Below are positions 1 to 5,278 of a stretch of DNA of 5,357 nucleotides, piece by piece. The stretch's first letter is position 1. The number at the start of each line of letters is the position of its first letter. This DNA is from Deltaproteobacteria bacterium. Lineage in GTDB: Bacteria > JAUYMQ01. Both the position numbers and the translations under genes were made by a program. Where the stretch lies: the NCBI GenBank assembly GCA_030698575.1, contig JAUYMQ010000226.1:1-5357 (forward strand). The letters run 5' to 3'. The notes under the pieces were generated by a model. That model was not told the origin of the DNA. It worked only from the letters and a program-made list of their open reading frames with translations, and ran no database searches.

Positions 1-229
1 AGAAATCCCCCATCCGGGAATCGGCAGAGCCCGGGGAAAACTATTTCCCACTATGGGCAAGCCCCTTCCCCGGCGGCTCCACAACCAGAGGCAGGCTCGC
101 AGCATAGCCATTGTATCGAAAGTGACCGCTCCCGGGTAATGGTGTCACCCGAAAGAAGCCCCTCCCCGGCCCTGACGCCACCGGGCGACGGGACCGGACT
201 GCCCTGCCCGGCCTTGGCAGCCAGGCAGA

Positions 230-258
230 TTTCTTGAACGATTTCAGGCAGTTAAACT
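230..258 (+). promoter_or_regulatory. Weak candidate promoter for the flippase gene
   Basis: TAAACT at 253-258 matches the sigma-70 -10 hexamer at four of six positions. It lies in the loop of the 232-280 inverted repeat. The only element 17 bp upstream is TTTCTT (230-235), which matches the -35 consensus poorly. TTGAAC at 234-239 looks better but would leave only a 13-bp spacer. If correct, the transcript would start near 265 and have a leader of about 140 nt. This is a guess from hexamer matching. Confidence 0.2.
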
Positions 259-280
259 CTCCCCGGCGAAATCTTCAAGA
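232..280. repeat. Interrupted inverted repeat, 13 bp arms with one bulged base
   Basis: The left arm TCTTGAACGATTTC (232-245) and the right arm GAAATCTTCAAGA (268-280) are reverse complements over 13 bases, apart from one extra C at 239. The spacer between them (246-267) is 22 bases. The outer halves, TCTTGAA and TTCAAGA, have centres 42 bp apart, about four helical turns. The structure could be a paired operator or, if transcribed, a long hairpin in the flippase leader. No U-tract follows it, so it does not look like an intrinsic terminator. A related palindrome, TTCTTCAAGAA, lies upstream of the next plus-strand gene. Confidence 0.6.
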
Positions 281-345
281 GCCCTCCCACGGCGGACCCG
301 AACCCCCCGAAAATAGTTTGATTTTTCTTCTCTTGCCCCTGCCAC

Positions 346-363
346 GCACCGCGGCCCCGGTGC
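346..363 (+). other. Small hairpin in the flippase leader
   Basis: GCACCG (346-351) and CGGTGC (358-363) form a perfect 6-bp stem around a 6-nt loop. It lies three bases before the SD-sequestering hairpin at 367-384, giving two adjacent hairpins of identical geometry. No function can be assigned from sequence alone. Confidence 0.4.
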
Positions 364-366
364 ACT

Positions 367-384
367 AAGGAGGTAGGACTCCTT
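367..384 (+). promoter_or_regulatory. Hairpin that buries a consensus Shine-Dalgarno sequence
   Basis: AAGGAG (367-372) and CTCCTT (379-384) are perfect complements flanking the 6-nt loop GTAGGA. The left arm belongs to TAAGGAGGT (366-374), an almost complete anti-16S match. This strong SD lies about 30 nt before the flippase ATG at 405, too far for normal use, and no ATG, GTG or TTG follows it at the usual 5-10 nt. A weaker AAGG (392-395) sits 9 nt before the ATG and is probably the working RBS. The strong site may act as a ribosome standby site or as a switch, or it may be accidental. A second CTCC at 385-388 allows an alternative pairing. Confidence 0.4.
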
Positions 385-404
385 CTCCGATAAGGCTGCT
401 AGAC

Positions 405-1733
405 ATGCGATTTGGCCACGACACAATGATGACGCTCCTTGTTCGCGGGGCGAGCACCCTTCTGGGGATAGTTTTCTCCATCATCACGGTCCGCCTGCTC
501 GGAGCGGAGGGGCGGGGAATCCTGACTCTCGTCTTCCTGATCCCCTCGGTCGGCGTGACCCTTGCGGGCTTCGGGCTCGGTTCGGCCAACGTCTACTTCC
601 TCAATCGCGGCGGCGTTGCCCGTGAGACCCTCTTCGCCAACAGCGTGGTGGCCGCGCTCGGCTTCTCGATCCTCTCGATCACGCTGTTCTGGGCGGGGTG
701 GCAATGGTTCGGCCCCCGGGTTCTGCCCGGGGTGACACCGGTCCTCGCCCTGATGGGCCTGACGGTCATCCCGCTGGCGTTGCTGAACGGGCACATCCTC
801 TCGCTTCTCCAGGGAGCGCAGCGCTTTCTCCGGATGAACCTGCTCATCCTTTCGGCCCAGGTCATCGCGCTTGTGACGTTGGTCGTGGCGCTGGGGGTCT
901 TCCACGCAGGTGTCGGGGGGGCCGCCCTCGCGCAGCTGCTCGCCGCAGTGCTCGCCCTTGGGCTCACCGTCTACATGTTCATGGGCCCCGGGGATCGCTT
1001 CAAGTCCCTGAGGCCGAATCTCGACGTCTTCCGGCGCTCTCTCTCCTACGGCCTCCGGGAGCATGTCAGCAACATCGCGATGCTTCTGTCGTACCGCATC
1101 GACATTTTCTTCATCGCCGCCATGGCCGGGGCGCGGGCCGTCGGGCTCTACGCCGTCGCCGTCATGGTCGCGGAGTTGTTCCTCTACCTGCCCCGGGCCG
1201 TGTCCACGGTGCTCGTCCCCCGCGTAGCAAACGGATCGGTGAGGGATGGCGCCAACAACGTGGCGCGGACCGCCAGGGTGGTTTCGGTGATAGTCGGCGC
1301 CTGCGTGCTCGTCGTGGGGGCCATCGCACTACCGCTCGTGCGTCTGGTCTTCTCGAGCGAATTCAGCGAGGCGGCGCCGGCGCTGGTCGCGCTGCTTCCG
1401 GGGATCTACGCCCTCAGCATCTCGCGCGTGCTCTCCGCCTACTTCACGGGAACGCTCGGCCAGCCGGGGCTCAGCGCCAAAGCAGCCACGGTGGCGCTCG
1501 GACTGAACCTGCCGCTGAACCTGCTCCTCATCCCGTCTTACGGCATCACCGGCGCCGCGGTCGCGTCTTCCGTCGCTTACGGCGCGCACTTCCTCATCTC
1601 GCTCTGGATGTTCTGCAGCCGGAGTGGCTACGCCCCGCGGACGGTGCTCGTTCCCTGTGGGGCCGACCTCGACTGGATCGTGGCCTGGCTCCGCGAAGCG
1701 CGGCCGGTTCGCTGGAGGGTCAGCCCCGTCTGA
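405..1733 (+). CDS. Oligosaccharide flippase, Wzx/RfbX-like (COG2244, MOP superfamily)
   Basis: An integral inner-membrane protein of 442 residues predicted to flip a lipid-linked oligosaccharide from the cytoplasmic to the outer face for surface polysaccharide assembly. About twelve hydrophobic segments are visible, roughly at residues 8-30, 37-65, 75-98, 108-134, 145-168, 169-192, 219-241, then five more to about residue 403. Family-typical stretches include TVRLLGAEGRG after helix 1, SYRIDIFFIAAMAG followed by VGLYAVAVMVAEL mid-protein, LPRAVSTVLVPRVA, and PSYGITGAAVASSVAY near the end. The tail, with VLVPCGADLDWIVAWL, resembles the short cytoplasmic end usual in this family, so the gene looks complete although slightly shorter than many members. 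ATG 405 is chosen because AAGG lies 9 nt upstream and the frame is closed by TAA at 366; ATGs at 426 and 429 are alternatives with no better RBS. No glycosyltransferase or polymerase is present in the window, so the substrate is unknown. Confidence 0.9.
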   Translation: MRFGHDTMMTLLVRGASTLLGIVFSIITVRLLGAEGRGILTLVFLIPSVGVTLAGFGLGSANVYFLNRGGVARETLFANSVVAALGFSILSITLFWAGWQWFGPRVLPGVTPVLALMGLTVIPLALLNGHILSLLQGAQRFLRMNLLILSAQVIALVTLVVALGVFHAGVGGAALAQLLAAVLALGLTVYMFMGPGDRFKSLRPNLDVFRRSLSYGLREHVSNIAMLLSYRIDIFFIAAMAGARAVGLYAVAVMVAELFLYLPRAVSTVLVPRVANGSVRDGANNVARTARVVSVIVGACVLVVGAIALPLVRLVFSSEFSEAAPALVALLPGIYALSISRVLSAYFTGTLGQPGLSAKAATVALGLNLPLNLLLIPSYGITGAAVASSVAYGAHFLISLWMFCSRSGYAPRTVLVPCGADLDWIVAWLREARPVRWRVSPV

Positions 1734-1738
1734 CGGGG
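1724..1738 (+). other. Hairpin across the flippase stop codon
   Basis: CCCCGT (1724-1729) pairs with ACGGGG (1733-1738) around a 3-nt loop, and the structure spans the TGA at 1731-1733. The bases that follow are C-rich with no run of T, so it does not meet the usual form of an intrinsic terminator. It might slow ribosomes or protect the transcript 3' end, but no role is shown. Confidence 0.3.
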
Positions 1739-1794
1739 AACCCCTCTGGATTCTCCCCCCTTTCACTCAGTATCCCGCTGAAATTACAGCGAAT

Positions 1795-1805
1795 TTCTTC
1801 AAGAA
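1795..1805. promoter_or_regulatory. Palindrome TTCTTCAAGAA, possible operator shared with the flippase upstream region
   Basis: Five bases on each side of a central C are perfect complements. The core TCTTCAAGA (1796-1804) also occurs at 272-280 upstream of the flippase gene, and a reverse-oriented half, TTCTTGAAC, occurs at 231-239. In both places a CCCTC follows within a few bases. The core lies 154 bp before the GTG at 1950 and 133 bp before the ATG at 405. That two neighbouring same-strand genes carry it at similar distances suggests a common regulator, though this is inference. Confidence 0.35.
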
Positions 1806-1887
1806 CACCCTCGCCTGAAATGAATGCGCGCGCCCGGCGCCACCCGGCCCGTCCCCTGACCACTGAATGAATGAAGGAAGGCTGAAC

Positions 1888-1930
1888 CCGGCGGTTTCCC
1901 GGTTGGAGACCTGCCGCCGGTACGGCCGTA
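1888..1930 (+). other. Stem-loop and palindrome just upstream of the transglutaminase-like gene
   Basis: CCGGCGG (1888-1894) and CCGCCGG (1914-1920) form a 7-bp GC-only stem with a 19-nt loop. They are followed at once by the 10-bp palindrome TACGGCCGTA (1921-1930), ten bases before the GGAG that serves the GTG at 1950. The arrangement could influence translation initiation. GC-rich DNA produces such pairings often, so confidence is low. Confidence 0.3.
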
Positions 1931-1940
1931 GCGCGACTTG

Positions 1941-1944
1941 GGAG
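1941..1944 (+). promoter_or_regulatory. Ribosome binding site that fixes the GTG 1950 start
   Basis: GGAG (within GGGAGCGAG) ends 5 nt before GTG 1950. The in-frame TTG at 1938 has no SD-like sequence ahead of it and overlaps this site, so GTG 1950 is the better start. Confidence 0.6.
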
Positions 1945-1949
1945 CGAGC

Positions 1950-2990
1950 GTGCCAAACAGGAAAAGAGCGAAGAGCATCGCGGCGCCGACGGCGGGGGAA
2001 CTCGTCCTCGAGGCGCTGGAGCGCCTTAGCTGGGCGTCGCTGCGCAGAGCCGCCGGCCCGGTCGCTCTTGCCGCGACGACGCTGGCCGGACTCCTTGCGC
2101 TGCTGATGGCCGCCACCCTTCTGGCCGCGCATGTCGAGGAGTCGCGCCGCATCGAGGGACTCGCGCAGCAAGCCACGCAAGAAGCCGGCACGGATCGGCA
2201 GCGCTTCGAGATGGTGGGCGCGTTCGTCCACGGCGCCGTGGAGCGCACGCGCGCCGACCGGACAGCCGACCCCAGCGCATGGATCCAGGCGCCGCCCGGC
2301 CCGCTCGGAGTGCTGGCAACGCGCTACCCCGCCGCCGGACGGCTTCTCAAGCCTTTCTTCGAGCCTCCCTACGCGAGCTTCCTGAAGCCAGGCGCCCTCC
2401 AGGCCTACTTCTACTACCCCGACTGCGCGGGCGCTTCGCGGCTCATGATCCGCATGCTCGCCGCAATCGGCATCCAGTCCTCGAAGCTCTGTCTTTACGA
2501 TGGGGCCGGCGTCGGCAGGCACGCGGTCGTCGAAGCCGAAGTGGACGGGCGGCGCGCGATCGCCGACGCCAACCATGGAATCGTCTATCACCTGAACGAT
2601 GGTCGCCTCGCGACGGCCGCGGATCTGGCACGCGATCCGGGGGTCGCGATGGCGCACATCGGACCCGAAGACGACCCCGTCATCGCCGACTACCGGAACG
2701 CGAGGTCGATGAACTGGTCGAAGATCCCCGTGATCATGCCGCTCGCACACGATCTGCTGCAGCGCCTGATCGGCGATCGCGTGAACCGCATCCCGCGTCC
2801 GGCATTCGTCGAGCTGCCCAAGGTCATTTCCGCCTGCGCCTTTCTTTTCCTCGGCGCCCTCCTGCTCCTGCCCGCGGCGGCAGCCCCCACCCGCCGCCTC
2901 CTCGCGCGCTACTCAGGCCCGGCTTCCCGGCCTTCCATCATTCCTTCTTCCGCCAGAGTCCGTTCGATATCCTCCACCACCAGGGCGTAG
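1950..2990 (+). CDS. Membrane-anchored transglutaminase-like cysteine protein
   Basis: 346 residues from the GTG start. The N-terminus is basic (PNRKRAK) and is followed by a membrane segment at about 34-60. The central domain carries the transglutaminase-like pattern: YYPDCAGASR with Cys159, then GRHAVVEAEV with His191, then AIADANHG with Asp206. The Cys-His-Asp order, the spacing and the helix RLMIRMLAAIGI after the Cys are typical of the transglutaminase/papain-like fold, in which most bacterial members act as proteases, peptidases or amidases and not as cross-linkers. A second hydrophobic segment at about 292-312 is followed by a basic, Ser/Pro-rich tail of 34 residues. The basic N-terminus and tail suggest both ends are cytoplasmic and the catalytic domain periplasmic. 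It follows the flippase gene, so a role in polysaccharide export or envelope processing is plausible, but the substrate is unknown. The last 26 residues are encoded opposite the end of the convergent SGNH gene. Confidence 0.75.
   Translation: MPNRKRAKSIAAPTAGELVLEALERLSWASLRRAAGPVALAATTLAGLLALLMAATLLAAHVEESRRIEGLAQQATQEAGTDRQRFEMVGAFVHGAVERTRADRTADPSAWIQAPPGPLGVLATRYPAAGRLLKPFFEPPYASFLKPGALQAYFYYPDCAGASRLMIRMLAAIGIQSSKLCLYDGAGVGRHAVVEAEVDGRRAIADANHGIVYHLNDGRLATAADLARDPGVAMAHIGPEDDPVIADYRNARSMNWSKIPVIMPLAHDLLQRLIGDRVNRIPRPAFVELPKVISACAFLFLGALLLLPAAAAPTRRLLARYSGPASRPSIIPSSARVRSISSTTRA
2909..2990. other. 82-bp convergent overlap of two coding regions
   Basis: The plus-strand transglutaminase-like gene stops with TAG at 2988-2990, while the minus-strand SGNH gene stops with TAG at 2911-2909. 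The overlap encodes the last 26 residues of the former, beyond its second membrane segment, and residues of the latter just after the catalytic Asp430/His433. There is no room for a conventional bidirectional terminator. A GGCGGC/GCCGCC pair at 2876-2898 lies just past the SGNH stop but has no U-tract. Confidence 0.75.
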
Positions 2991-4303
2991 CCTGCCTCTC
3001 GCGTGTGATAGCGGTCGGGGAAAAACAGATCCTCGCGCGCGCTACCCATGAAGGAGAGCGGCGTCGGCACGATCGGCACGCCGAGCCCGATGGACACCTG
3101 CTGCATGAGCGCGTTCATGGTGAAGGGGCGTAGGGAGAGAACCTGATTCAGGAGCGCGAGGGCCCTGGCATCCTGCCCGTCGAGCTGCAACGCGAGCGCC
3201 AGCTGGTAGGTGGTCACGGCATCTTCGGGGCGCGCCGCGTGAGACAGAGCAAGGAGGGCGACGGCCTCGCCGGATTTGCCAGCCTCGACGAGCGTGGCTG
3301 CCCGCAAATTGGCTTCCCGCTCGGGCGCGGGAAGAAGATGGAGCAGCTCCTGGTAAGCGCGCCTGGGCTGCAGCACGAAGATCACCGCCGCCCCCGTCTG
3401 GCGGCAGCGGCGCACCGTCTCCTCGAGATGGGTCACGTAGGCCTCGAGAACGTGGTTGTGCTCCACGTGGACCCGCAGCGGCCTGTAAATCAGCTCCGGC
3501 TCCCGGCGATAGGCCATCGCGAGAACACGCGAGGCGAGGCGGCTCGACTTCAGACCGCCCCAGACGCGCTCGCTCCCCTGCCGGAAGAGGTGAATCCCGT
3601 GCTGGAGCAGCAGGTAGAACCGGACGTTCCGGGGGAAGTCACGGAACCGATCAGAGAAGCGGGGGGCCGGCATCGCGTCGTCGGGGACAGGCGGGGCCAC
3701 ACGGCTCCGTTGCGCGTCGCCGATGGCGTGCACCCAGAGCTGGCTCTCACGGGCGTCGTAGTCATAGTGCGGAGCGCCGGGCCCGGAGCCCAGCTGCTCG
3801 TTGTAGCCAAAGCTCACCAGCACGATATCAGGCTTCCAGGAAAGCCCCTCGGAAACGAGGAAGCCCAGGCCGTTGCCGCTGCTCCAGCCTGGCGTCCCGG
3901 CGTTGATCACCTCGACACTGCGCCCGGGTAAGCGTGCTGCGAGCGCCTGCTCCAGCCGCTCCGGGTAGGATTCCTCGGGGCTGACCCCGTAGCCAAAAGT
4001 CGAGGAGTCGCCCAGCGCCAGGACCCGCGGGCCACCCGGCGGGCGCGGGGTCACGATCTCCGCCTCGCGGAATCCCCGGCTATTGGTCCGCACCAGGGCC
4101 CCACCCACTTCAGTGTAAGTGTGTTTCCCACGTAGCCGGAAGCCGGTGGCCGCGTCGGCTATCCCGGGTCTGGGCTCGCCGTCGCTCCGGAGAAGCAGCG
4201 TCGCGATCCCCTCAGCCAGGATCAGAAAAACCGCGAGGCTCCCCGCGGCCAGCGCCAGGTTCCTCAGGATCGATCTCGAGGGCCTGGTGCTACCCGTCGT
4301 CAT
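2909..4303 (-). CDS. Membrane-anchored SGNH/GDSL hydrolase with TPR-like insertion
   Basis: 464 residues from the ATG at 4303. A short basic N-terminus precedes one membrane segment (about 12-38), which probably anchors an extracytoplasmic enzyme. The SGNH blocks are clear: LGDSSTFGYG with nucleophile Ser100, INAGTPGWSSGN with Gly136, VSFGYNE with Asn168, and PDRYHTREAGY with Asp430 and His433. Such enzymes hydrolyse esters, often removing or transferring acyl groups on polysaccharides; the substrate here is unknown. Between the Asn and Asp/His blocks lies an Ala/Leu-rich helical stretch (about 333-400) containing AVALLALSHAARPEDA and ARALALLNQVLSLRP, which looks like two TPR units. The open frame continues upstream to 4537 inside rsmI, but ATG 4303 directly precedes the membrane segment and has GAGG at the right distance. 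It overlaps rsmI by 14 nt. The block III residue after Asn is Glu, where the usual family form has Asp. Confidence 0.85.
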   Translation of the reverse strand: MTTGSTRPSRSILRNLALAAGSLAVFLILAEGIATLLLRSDGEPRPGIADAATGFRLRGKHTYTEVGGALVRTNSRGFREAEIVTPRPPGGPRVLALGDSSTFGYGVSPEESYPERLEQALAARLPGRSVEVINAGTPGWSSGNGLGFLVSEGLSWKPDIVLVSFGYNEQLGSGPGAPHYDYDARESQLWVHAIGDAQRSRVAPPVPDDAMPAPRFSDRFRDFPRNVRFYLLLQHGIHLFRQGSERVWGGLKSSRLASRVLAMAYRREPELIYRPLRVHVEHNHVLEAYVTHLEETVRRCRQTGAAVIFVLQPRRAYQELLHLLPAPEREANLRAATLVEAGKSGEAVALLALSHAARPEDAVTTYQLALALQLDGQDARALALLNQVLSLRPFTMNALMQQVSIGLGVPIVPTPLSFMGSAREDLFFPDRYHTREAGYALVVEDIERTLAEEGMMEGREAGPE

Positions 4304-5159
4304 CGCCGCCTCGTCCCTTCCGGAGGATGAGCCCCAGGCGGTAGGCCTCGGCCCGTGGCACCCCCAGGGCCCGCGCCACCTCGCGCGCCGCGCCTGCGAG
4401 CGTGGCTCCCTCGCCCAGTCGCGCGGAAAGCGCGCGCCGGATTTCCGCCTCCCCGGCAACGCGCGGCGGCGCATCTTCCGGCCCCAGCACCACGACATAC
4501 TCGCCGCGGCCGGCCCCGCTGCCAACCCGGTCCGCAACCTCCGCCAGCGTTCCCCGAACTGCCTCCTCGTGGAGCTTCGTCACTTCCCGAAAAACGGCGC
4601 AGTCCCTGCCGGGCGCAACGCCAGCCATCGCGAGCAGGAGGGGGCCGATGCGGCGGGGCGATTCGAACAGGACGGCGGTCTCCGGCGCCTCGGCCAGAGC
4701 ACGGATCGCCGCGGCACGCGCCCTGCCCGATGCCGGAAGGAATCCGTGGAAGCGAAAACCGTCAGCGGAAAAGCCCGAGGCGGAAAGCGCAGCCGTCAGG
4801 GCGGAGGGGCCCGGAACGGGGATGACACGGGCCCCCGCGTCGAGGGCGGCCCGCACGACCCGGGCTCCGGGATCGGCGATCGCGGGGGTTCCGGCGTCGG
4901 TGACCAGCGCACCCCGCTCTCCCCGCGCGAGCCGCTCTGCGATCTCCCCCGACCGCCGCGCCTCGTTTCCCGCAAAGCAGGAGAGCATCGTCGGCGTGCG
5001 GACACCCAGATGGCTCAGGAGCTTGCGCGTTTTGCGCGTGTCCTCCGCGGCGATGAAATCGGCCTCCGCCAGCGCGCGGCGGGCGCGGGGTGAGACGTCC
5101 TCGAGATTGCCGATGGGCGTCGCCACAACGTACAGTATGCCCGCATCGCGATGGGTCAC
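4290..5159 (-). CDS. rsmI: 16S rRNA (cytidine(1402)-2'-O)-methyltransferase RsmI
   Basis: 289 residues, the usual family length. It uses S-adenosylmethionine to 2'-O-methylate C1402 in the decoding centre of 16S rRNA in the cytoplasm. Family motifs are intact: LYVVATPIGNLEDVSPRA at 9-26, AAEDTRKTRKLLSHLG at 37-52, LVTDAGTPAIADPG at 85-98, VPGPSALTAAL at 115-125, HGFLP at 138-142, and FESPRRI further on. It belongs to the tetrapyrrole methylase (SAM_MT35/TP_methylase) fold. One local difference is CFAGNE at 61-66, where many homologues read like HxHNE. The GTG at 5159-5157 is the only credible start: the frame is closed by TGA two codons upstream (5165-5163), and the next in-frame GTG would remove the first strand of the fold. 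GGGGTG (5169-5164) is a moderate RBS at 4 nt. The 3' end overlaps the SGNH gene by 14 nt. Confidence 0.95.
   Translation of the reverse strand: MTHRDAGILYVVATPIGNLEDVSPRARRALAEADFIAAEDTRKTRKLLSHLGVRTPTMLSCFAGNEARRSGEIAERLARGERGALVTDAGTPAIADPGARVVRAALDAGARVIPVPGPSALTAALSASGFSADGFRFHGFLPASGRARAAAIRALAEAPETAVLFESPRRIGPLLLAMAGVAPGRDCAVFREVTKLHEEAVRGTLAEVADRVGSGAGRGEYVVVLGPEDAPPRVAGEAEIRRALSARLGEGATLAGAAREVARALGVPRAEAYRLGLILRKGRGGDDDG
4309..4312 (-). promoter_or_regulatory. Ribosome binding site of the SGNH hydrolase, inside rsmI
   Basis: On the minus strand GAGG (4312-4309) ends 5 nt before the ATG at 4303-4301. It lies within the last codons of rsmI, whose TAG is at 4292-4290. The ATG therefore precedes the rsmI stop, an arrangement typical of translational coupling. 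Confidence 0.6.
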
Positions 5160-5170
5160 CCTTCACCCCG

Positions 5171-5235
5171 CTGGATTGGCCTGCTGGATTGGCCCTCTGA
5201 ATCGGCCCGCTGGATGAGCCCACCGGATTGGATTG
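5171..5235. repeat. Five degenerate 13-bp tandem repeats upstream of rsmI
   Basis: The units are CTGGATTGGCCTG (5171), CTGGATTGGCCCT (5184), CTGAATCGGCCCG (5197), CTGGATGAGCCCA (5210) and CCGGATTGGATTG (5223). Against the consensus CTGGATTGGCCCG they match at about 12, 11, 11, 10 and 9 of 13 positions. The period is exact with no insertions. The array ends 12 bp before the rsmI GTG, so it probably lies in the 5' leader on the minus strand. The period is not a multiple of three and rsmI is closed upstream by TGA, so the array is not part of the RsmI protein. Confidence 0.8.
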
Positions 5236-5278
5236 ATCGCGGCGCGAATGTTAACACAGCAGCGGCGGCGCCGGGCCA

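Larger units (their letters stand above)
1..404. other. Non-coding region upstream of the flippase gene, rich in inverted repeats
   Basis: About 400 bases without a convincing gene. One plus-strand frame is open from base 1 to a TGA at 235-237, but its 78 codons translate to a Pro/Ser/Gly/Arg-rich string with no motif I know, and an opening this long is not rare at this GC content. A short minus-strand frame running off the left edge is equally unconvincing. The region holds a small hairpin at 34-49 (GGGAAA, loop ACTA, TTTCCC), the long inverted repeat at 232-280, a pyrimidine-rich stretch around 319-335, and two consecutive hairpins at 346-384. It most likely carries the promoter and a long structured leader for the flippase gene. 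The tail of an unseen upstream gene cannot be excluded at the far left. Confidence 0.5.
1734..1949 (+). other. Structured intergenic region between flippase and transglutaminase-like genes
   Basis: A gap of 216 bases with no supported gene; the short frames starting at 1820 and 1867 have no recognisable product. It contains a near-palindrome GCTGAAATTACAGC (1777-1790), the perfect palindrome TTCTTCAAGAA (1795-1805), short GAATGAATGAAGGAAGG direct repetition (1864-1880), a 7-bp inverted repeat CCGGCGG/CCGCCGG (1888-1894 and 1914-1920), and the palindrome TACGGCCGTA (1921-1930). No convincing -35/-10 pair was found. The length and structure suggest that the downstream gene may have its own promoter or leader control and may not simply be carried by readthrough from the flippase gene. 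Confidence 0.5.

Noticed and set aside
1-113. A minus-strand frame from an ATG near 113 running off the left edge
   Set aside because: It has fewer than 40 codons in view, no RBS at a proper distance and no recognisable sequence.
131-160. A cyclic di-GMP riboswitch, suggested by the ACCCGAAAG stretch
   Set aside because: The conserved GGACGCAAAGCC-type core and the second helix of the GEMM family are not present.
207-232. A sigma-54 promoter in the TTGGCAGCCAGGCAGA stretch
   Set aside because: The GG and GC pairs are not 10 bases apart, as the -24/-12 element requires.
1-237. A plus-strand frame open from the left edge to TGA 235-237, possibly the end of an upstream gene
   Set aside because: The 78 codons show no motif and a Pro/Ser/Arg-rich composition, two other frames are also open for part of this stretch, and such openings are fairly likely at this GC content.
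397-405. TGCTAGACA as an extended -10 for the flippase gene
   Set aside because: It would start transcription inside the gene, has no -35 at the right distance, and the ATGs at 426 and 429 have no RBS.
698-1870. A 390-codon plus-strand frame overlapping the flippase gene
   Set aside because: It is a shadow in another frame: Arg/Pro/Gly-rich, without domain motifs, while the flippase frame has clear family helices.
2876-2898. GGCGGC/GCCGCC hairpin as a terminator for the SGNH gene
   Set aside because: There is no U-tract on the minus strand, and it lies in the coding sequence of the opposite gene where GC-rich Ala codons give such pairings by chance.
2279-3133. A 284-codon plus-strand frame across the transglutaminase-like gene and the convergent junction
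   Set aside because: It is an Arg/Pro-rich translation typical of a GC-rich out-of-frame reading, with no motif.
4304-4537. A 78-codon upstream extension of the SGNH hydrolase
   Set aside because: It lies wholly inside rsmI, is Arg-rich and would bury the membrane anchor; ATG 4303 has a good RBS and directly precedes the anchor.
4119-5093. A 324-codon plus-strand frame opposite rsmI and the SGNH N-terminus
   Set aside because: RsmI motifs are intact on the minus strand; this frame is antisense with low-complexity Arg/Gly content.
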